Of a stretch of 26,416 nucleotides of DNA, positions 24,635-26,416 are shown in pieces. The stretch comes from an uncultured Marinilabiliaceae bacterium. GTDB lineage: Bacteria; Bacteroidota; Bacteroidia; Bacteroidales; Marinilabiliaceae. The stretch covers positions 1-26,416 of the forward strand of contig CAJONN010000022.1 of NCBI GenBank assembly GCA_905235955.1, in the 5' to 3' direction. The notes beneath the pieces are model-generated. The model did not search any database, was not told where the DNA came from, and saw only the letters and a list, made by a program, of their open reading frames with translations. The position numbers were made by a program, and so were the translations under genes. The stretch's first letter is position 1; each line of letters begins with the position of its first letter.

Positions 24635-26247
24635 TGAGTTGCTCTCAACAAATTGCAATGAATATCGTCAGGCAGTTGTGCCTCGTAGTTGTGCTGTTGG
24701 CATGTAGTTTATCGCTCAATGCCCAACATCAACAACCTGTGCGCATAAAAATAGAGCGCGCTGATGTACTTAGGCACGACGACAAGATAGGCAAAAACAC
24801 GCAGAGCCTCAATGGCAACGTCATCTTGTCGCATGTACATACCTTTTTGCATTGTGATAGCGCCTATATGTACAACGACTCAAACTGCGTTGTAGCATAC
24901 GGCAACGTGCATATCATTCAGAACGATTCGATACATCTTTATGGCGACAAGCTGACATATTTTGGCAACCAAAATTTGGCAAAAGTGCGTGACAATGTAC
25001 GGGCAAACAAAGGTAATACGTGGCTCTATACTGAATATCTCGACTACGATCGCCTACTCGATAAAGCATATTTTTATGAAGGAGGAAAAATAGTAAATGG
25101 CGAAAATGTGCTTGTTTCTGACAATGGCATATACTATCCAAATACCAACGATGTCTACTTTAAAAATAATGTAGTCGGCACCTCACCCAAATATGATATG
25201 GTGAGCGATACAATGCGCTATAATACTCAAACAGAAATAATTACAATATTAGGCCCTACAACCATCGTCAACAGAGACTCAACAATTATAAAGAGCGATA
25301 ATGGCTGGTATAATACTCAGACTGATGAAGCTAAATTGCTAAAAAACAATATTATAATTACTGGGCAGAAGACACTGGAAGGTGAAACAATATTCTATCA
25401 GCGCAGTCTTGGGTTGGGTACAGTGTGGAATAATATGGTGCTAACCGACACCGTAGATCAAATACAACTCAAAGGCGACTATGGCTTCTATAACGAACTA
25501 ACAGGAGCTGCACTTGCCACACGCAAAGCGCAAATGATACAAATTTATGGTGCCGACTCACTCTTTATGCATGCCGACACCATGCAAATAGTTCCATTGC
25601 CTGCTGATTCGAGCCGACTCATTAAAGCCTATCATCACGTCAAATTTTTTCGTTTCGACATGCAAGGCAGATGCGACTCACTTGTTTTCGATTTTCGCGA
25701 CTCGATAGGTACTATGTATCAAACGCCAATAATTTGGGCACAAGGCAATCAAATGTCAGGTAATGAAATAAAAATGTATACACGCAATCAGGAGCTATAT
25801 AAAGTTGATTTGCTCGAATCGGCATTTGTTATTTCGCCCGAAGATACTATTGGCTACAATCAAGTGAAAGGTAAGAAAATGATAGGTTATATCCGCAACA
25901 ACGATATATACCGCATTGATGTTGACGGCAATGGGCAGACACTATATTACCCCAAAGACGATGACCTAATAATAGGCGTAAATAGGGCAGAGAGCAGTAA
26001 TATGTCGATATGGATGAAAGATAGAAAAATATCTAACATTACGATGCGTGTAGAGCCAACGGGCAATATGAATCCGCCACTGCTTTTGGGTGAAAAAGAC
26101 CTTAAATTAGCAGGTTTTCGTTGGCTTGATAATTATCGTCCTAAAAAGAAAGAAGATATATTCCTTGAGCTTAAAATAGCCGACGACCTGCTTGTGCAAG
26201 AAGAGGTATATGAGGACTTTTCGTTTGACGAACTGAGCGAAGAGTAG
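24631..26247 (+). CDS. OstA/LptA-like periplasmic protein
   Basis: Bacteroidota-type OstA-like protein, probably part of the system that moves LPS or related glycolipid to the outer membrane. After a signal peptide ending LSLNAQ, the chain is a long series of beta repeats typical of the OstA fold: SLNGNVILSHVHTFLHCDSAYMY, AYGNVHIIQNDSIHLYGDKLTYF, KVRDNVRANKGNTWLYTEYLDYD, YFYEGGKIVNGENVLVSDNGIYY, and more to about residue 350. The C-terminal third (VDGNGQTLYYPKDD...RAESSNMSIWMKDRKI) also fits the family. Start uncertain: ATG at 24631 gives a 4-base ATGA overlap with the previous stop; 24658 gives the most standard signal peptide; 24622 is also in frame. Third gene of the envelope operon. Confidence 0.75.
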   Translation: MMSCSQQIAMNIVRQLCLVVVLLACSLSLNAQHQQPVRIKIERADVLRHDDKIGKNTQSLNGNVILSHVHTFLHCDSAYMYNDSNCVVAYGNVHIIQNDSIHLYGDKLTYFGNQNLAKVRDNVRANKGNTWLYTEYLDYDRLLDKAYFYEGGKIVNGENVLVSDNGIYYPNTNDVYFKNNVVGTSPKYDMVSDTMRYNTQTEIITILGPTTIVNRDSTIIKSDNGWYNTQTDEAKLLKNNIIITGQKTLEGETIFYQRSLGLGTVWNNMVLTDTVDQIQLKGDYGFYNELTGAALATRKAQMIQIYGADSLFMHADTMQIVPLPADSSRLIKAYHHVKFFRFDMQGRCDSLVFDFRDSIGTMYQTPIIWAQGNQMSGNEIKMYTRNQELYKVDLLESAFVISPEDTIGYNQVKGKKMIGYIRNNDIYRIDVDGNGQTLYYPKDDDLIIGVNRAESSNMSIWMKDRKISNITMRVEPTGNMNPPLLLGEKDLKLAGFRWLDNYRPKKKEDIFLELKIADDLLVQEEVYEDFSFDELSEE

Positions 26248-26305
26248 GAATATGCGCGGTTCTATAAGTTGCGTTGCTATATTCTCGTAATAACATAATT
26301 TCCAC

Positions 26306-26313
26306 TAATTTTG
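26306..26313 (+). promoter_or_regulatory. Promoter -7 element before the alcohol dehydrogenase-like gene
   Basis: TAATTTTG matches TAnnTTTG and lies 39 nt before the ATG at 26353; no good -33 element is seen. Just after the previous stop, GAATATGC (26248-26255) can pair with GC-ATATTC (26276-26284, one bulged T), but without a T run, so termination there is doubtful. Confidence 0.45.
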
Positions 26314-26352
26314 CACCCGAAAACTTTATGCGAATAAGAAAGGGAAGAAAAC

Positions 26353-26416
26353 ATGATTTCATTTCAATATTACAATCCTGCTAAAATCGTTTTCGGCGAA
26401 GAGAGCGAGAAAAGCA
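26353..26416 (+). CDS. Iron-containing alcohol dehydrogenase, 5' end only
   Basis: Only 21 codons lie in the window: MISFQYYNPAKIVFGEESEKS. The pattern F-x-(Y/F)-YNP-x-(K/R)-IVFG-x-x matches the start of iron-containing (group III) alcohol dehydrogenases such as the butanol dehydrogenase/YqhD type, which reduce aldehydes with NAD(P)H. The gene continues past the window end, so metal ligands and cofactor preference cannot be judged. It has its own putative -7 element and is probably not part of the OstA-like operon. Confidence 0.6.
   Translation, partial: MISFQYYNPAKIVFGEESEKS

Noticed and set aside
26256..26275. tRNA or other small RNA gene after the OstA-like gene
   Set aside because: Only one weak bulged stem flanks it; no cloverleaf or T-loop sequence is present. 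No tRNA was recognised elsewhere in the window.

Overview
The window comes from a Bacteroidales-type bacterium (phylum Bacteroidota), probably a fairly AT-rich member outside the best-known genera. Three things point there. Promoters have the Bacteroidota form, with a TAnnTTTG -7 element that reads TATCTTTG in four places and a TTG/TTTG -33 element in some. Most start codons lack a Shine-Dalgarno sequence. The protein sequences and gene order, including a parvulin/SurA/OstA-like envelope operon and a DUF4846-like lipoprotein, fit the group. No rRNA, tRNA, CRISPR array or transposase is visible.

Layout. 1-262: an intergenic repeat block with two hairpins, then a promoter. 263-3643: pssA (phosphatidylserine synthase), then a membrane-anchored protein of unknown function that appears split by a one-base frameshift into 990-2621 and 2651-3643. 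3705-6947: the str cluster, promoter plus structured leader, then rpsL, rpsG and fusA. 6961-6996: a perfect hairpin. 7028-17689: the merged S10-spc cluster from rpsJ through secY, 22 genes in the usual bacterial order, closed by an intrinsic terminator. 17826-18781: a DUF4846-like lipoprotein gene, also apparently frameshifted, where map (methionine aminopeptidase) often sits. 18829-22307: the alpha cluster with its own promoter, infA-rpmJ-rpsM-rpsK-rpsD-rpoA-rplQ, then a terminator. 22406-26247: an envelope-biogenesis operon with a PPIase-like lipoprotein, a SurA-like chaperone and an OstA/LptA-like protein. 26353-end: the start of an iron-containing alcohol dehydrogenase.

Most genes build the ribosome, the core RNA polymerase alpha subunit, translation factors (EF-G, IF-1) and the SecY channel. 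The flanking genes serve the envelope: phospholipid synthesis, outer-membrane protein chaperoning and probable LPS transport.

I did not find a clearly new biological system. The parts most worth a second look are non-coding. There are candidate ribosomal-protein mRNA control structures before rpsL, between fusA and rpsJ, between rpsN and rpsH, and before rpsD. There are also two isolated, near-perfect Shine-Dalgarno sequences, before rplW and rplF. Two separate genes carry the same kind of one-base deletion in a short homopolymer, which could be real gene decay or sequence error.
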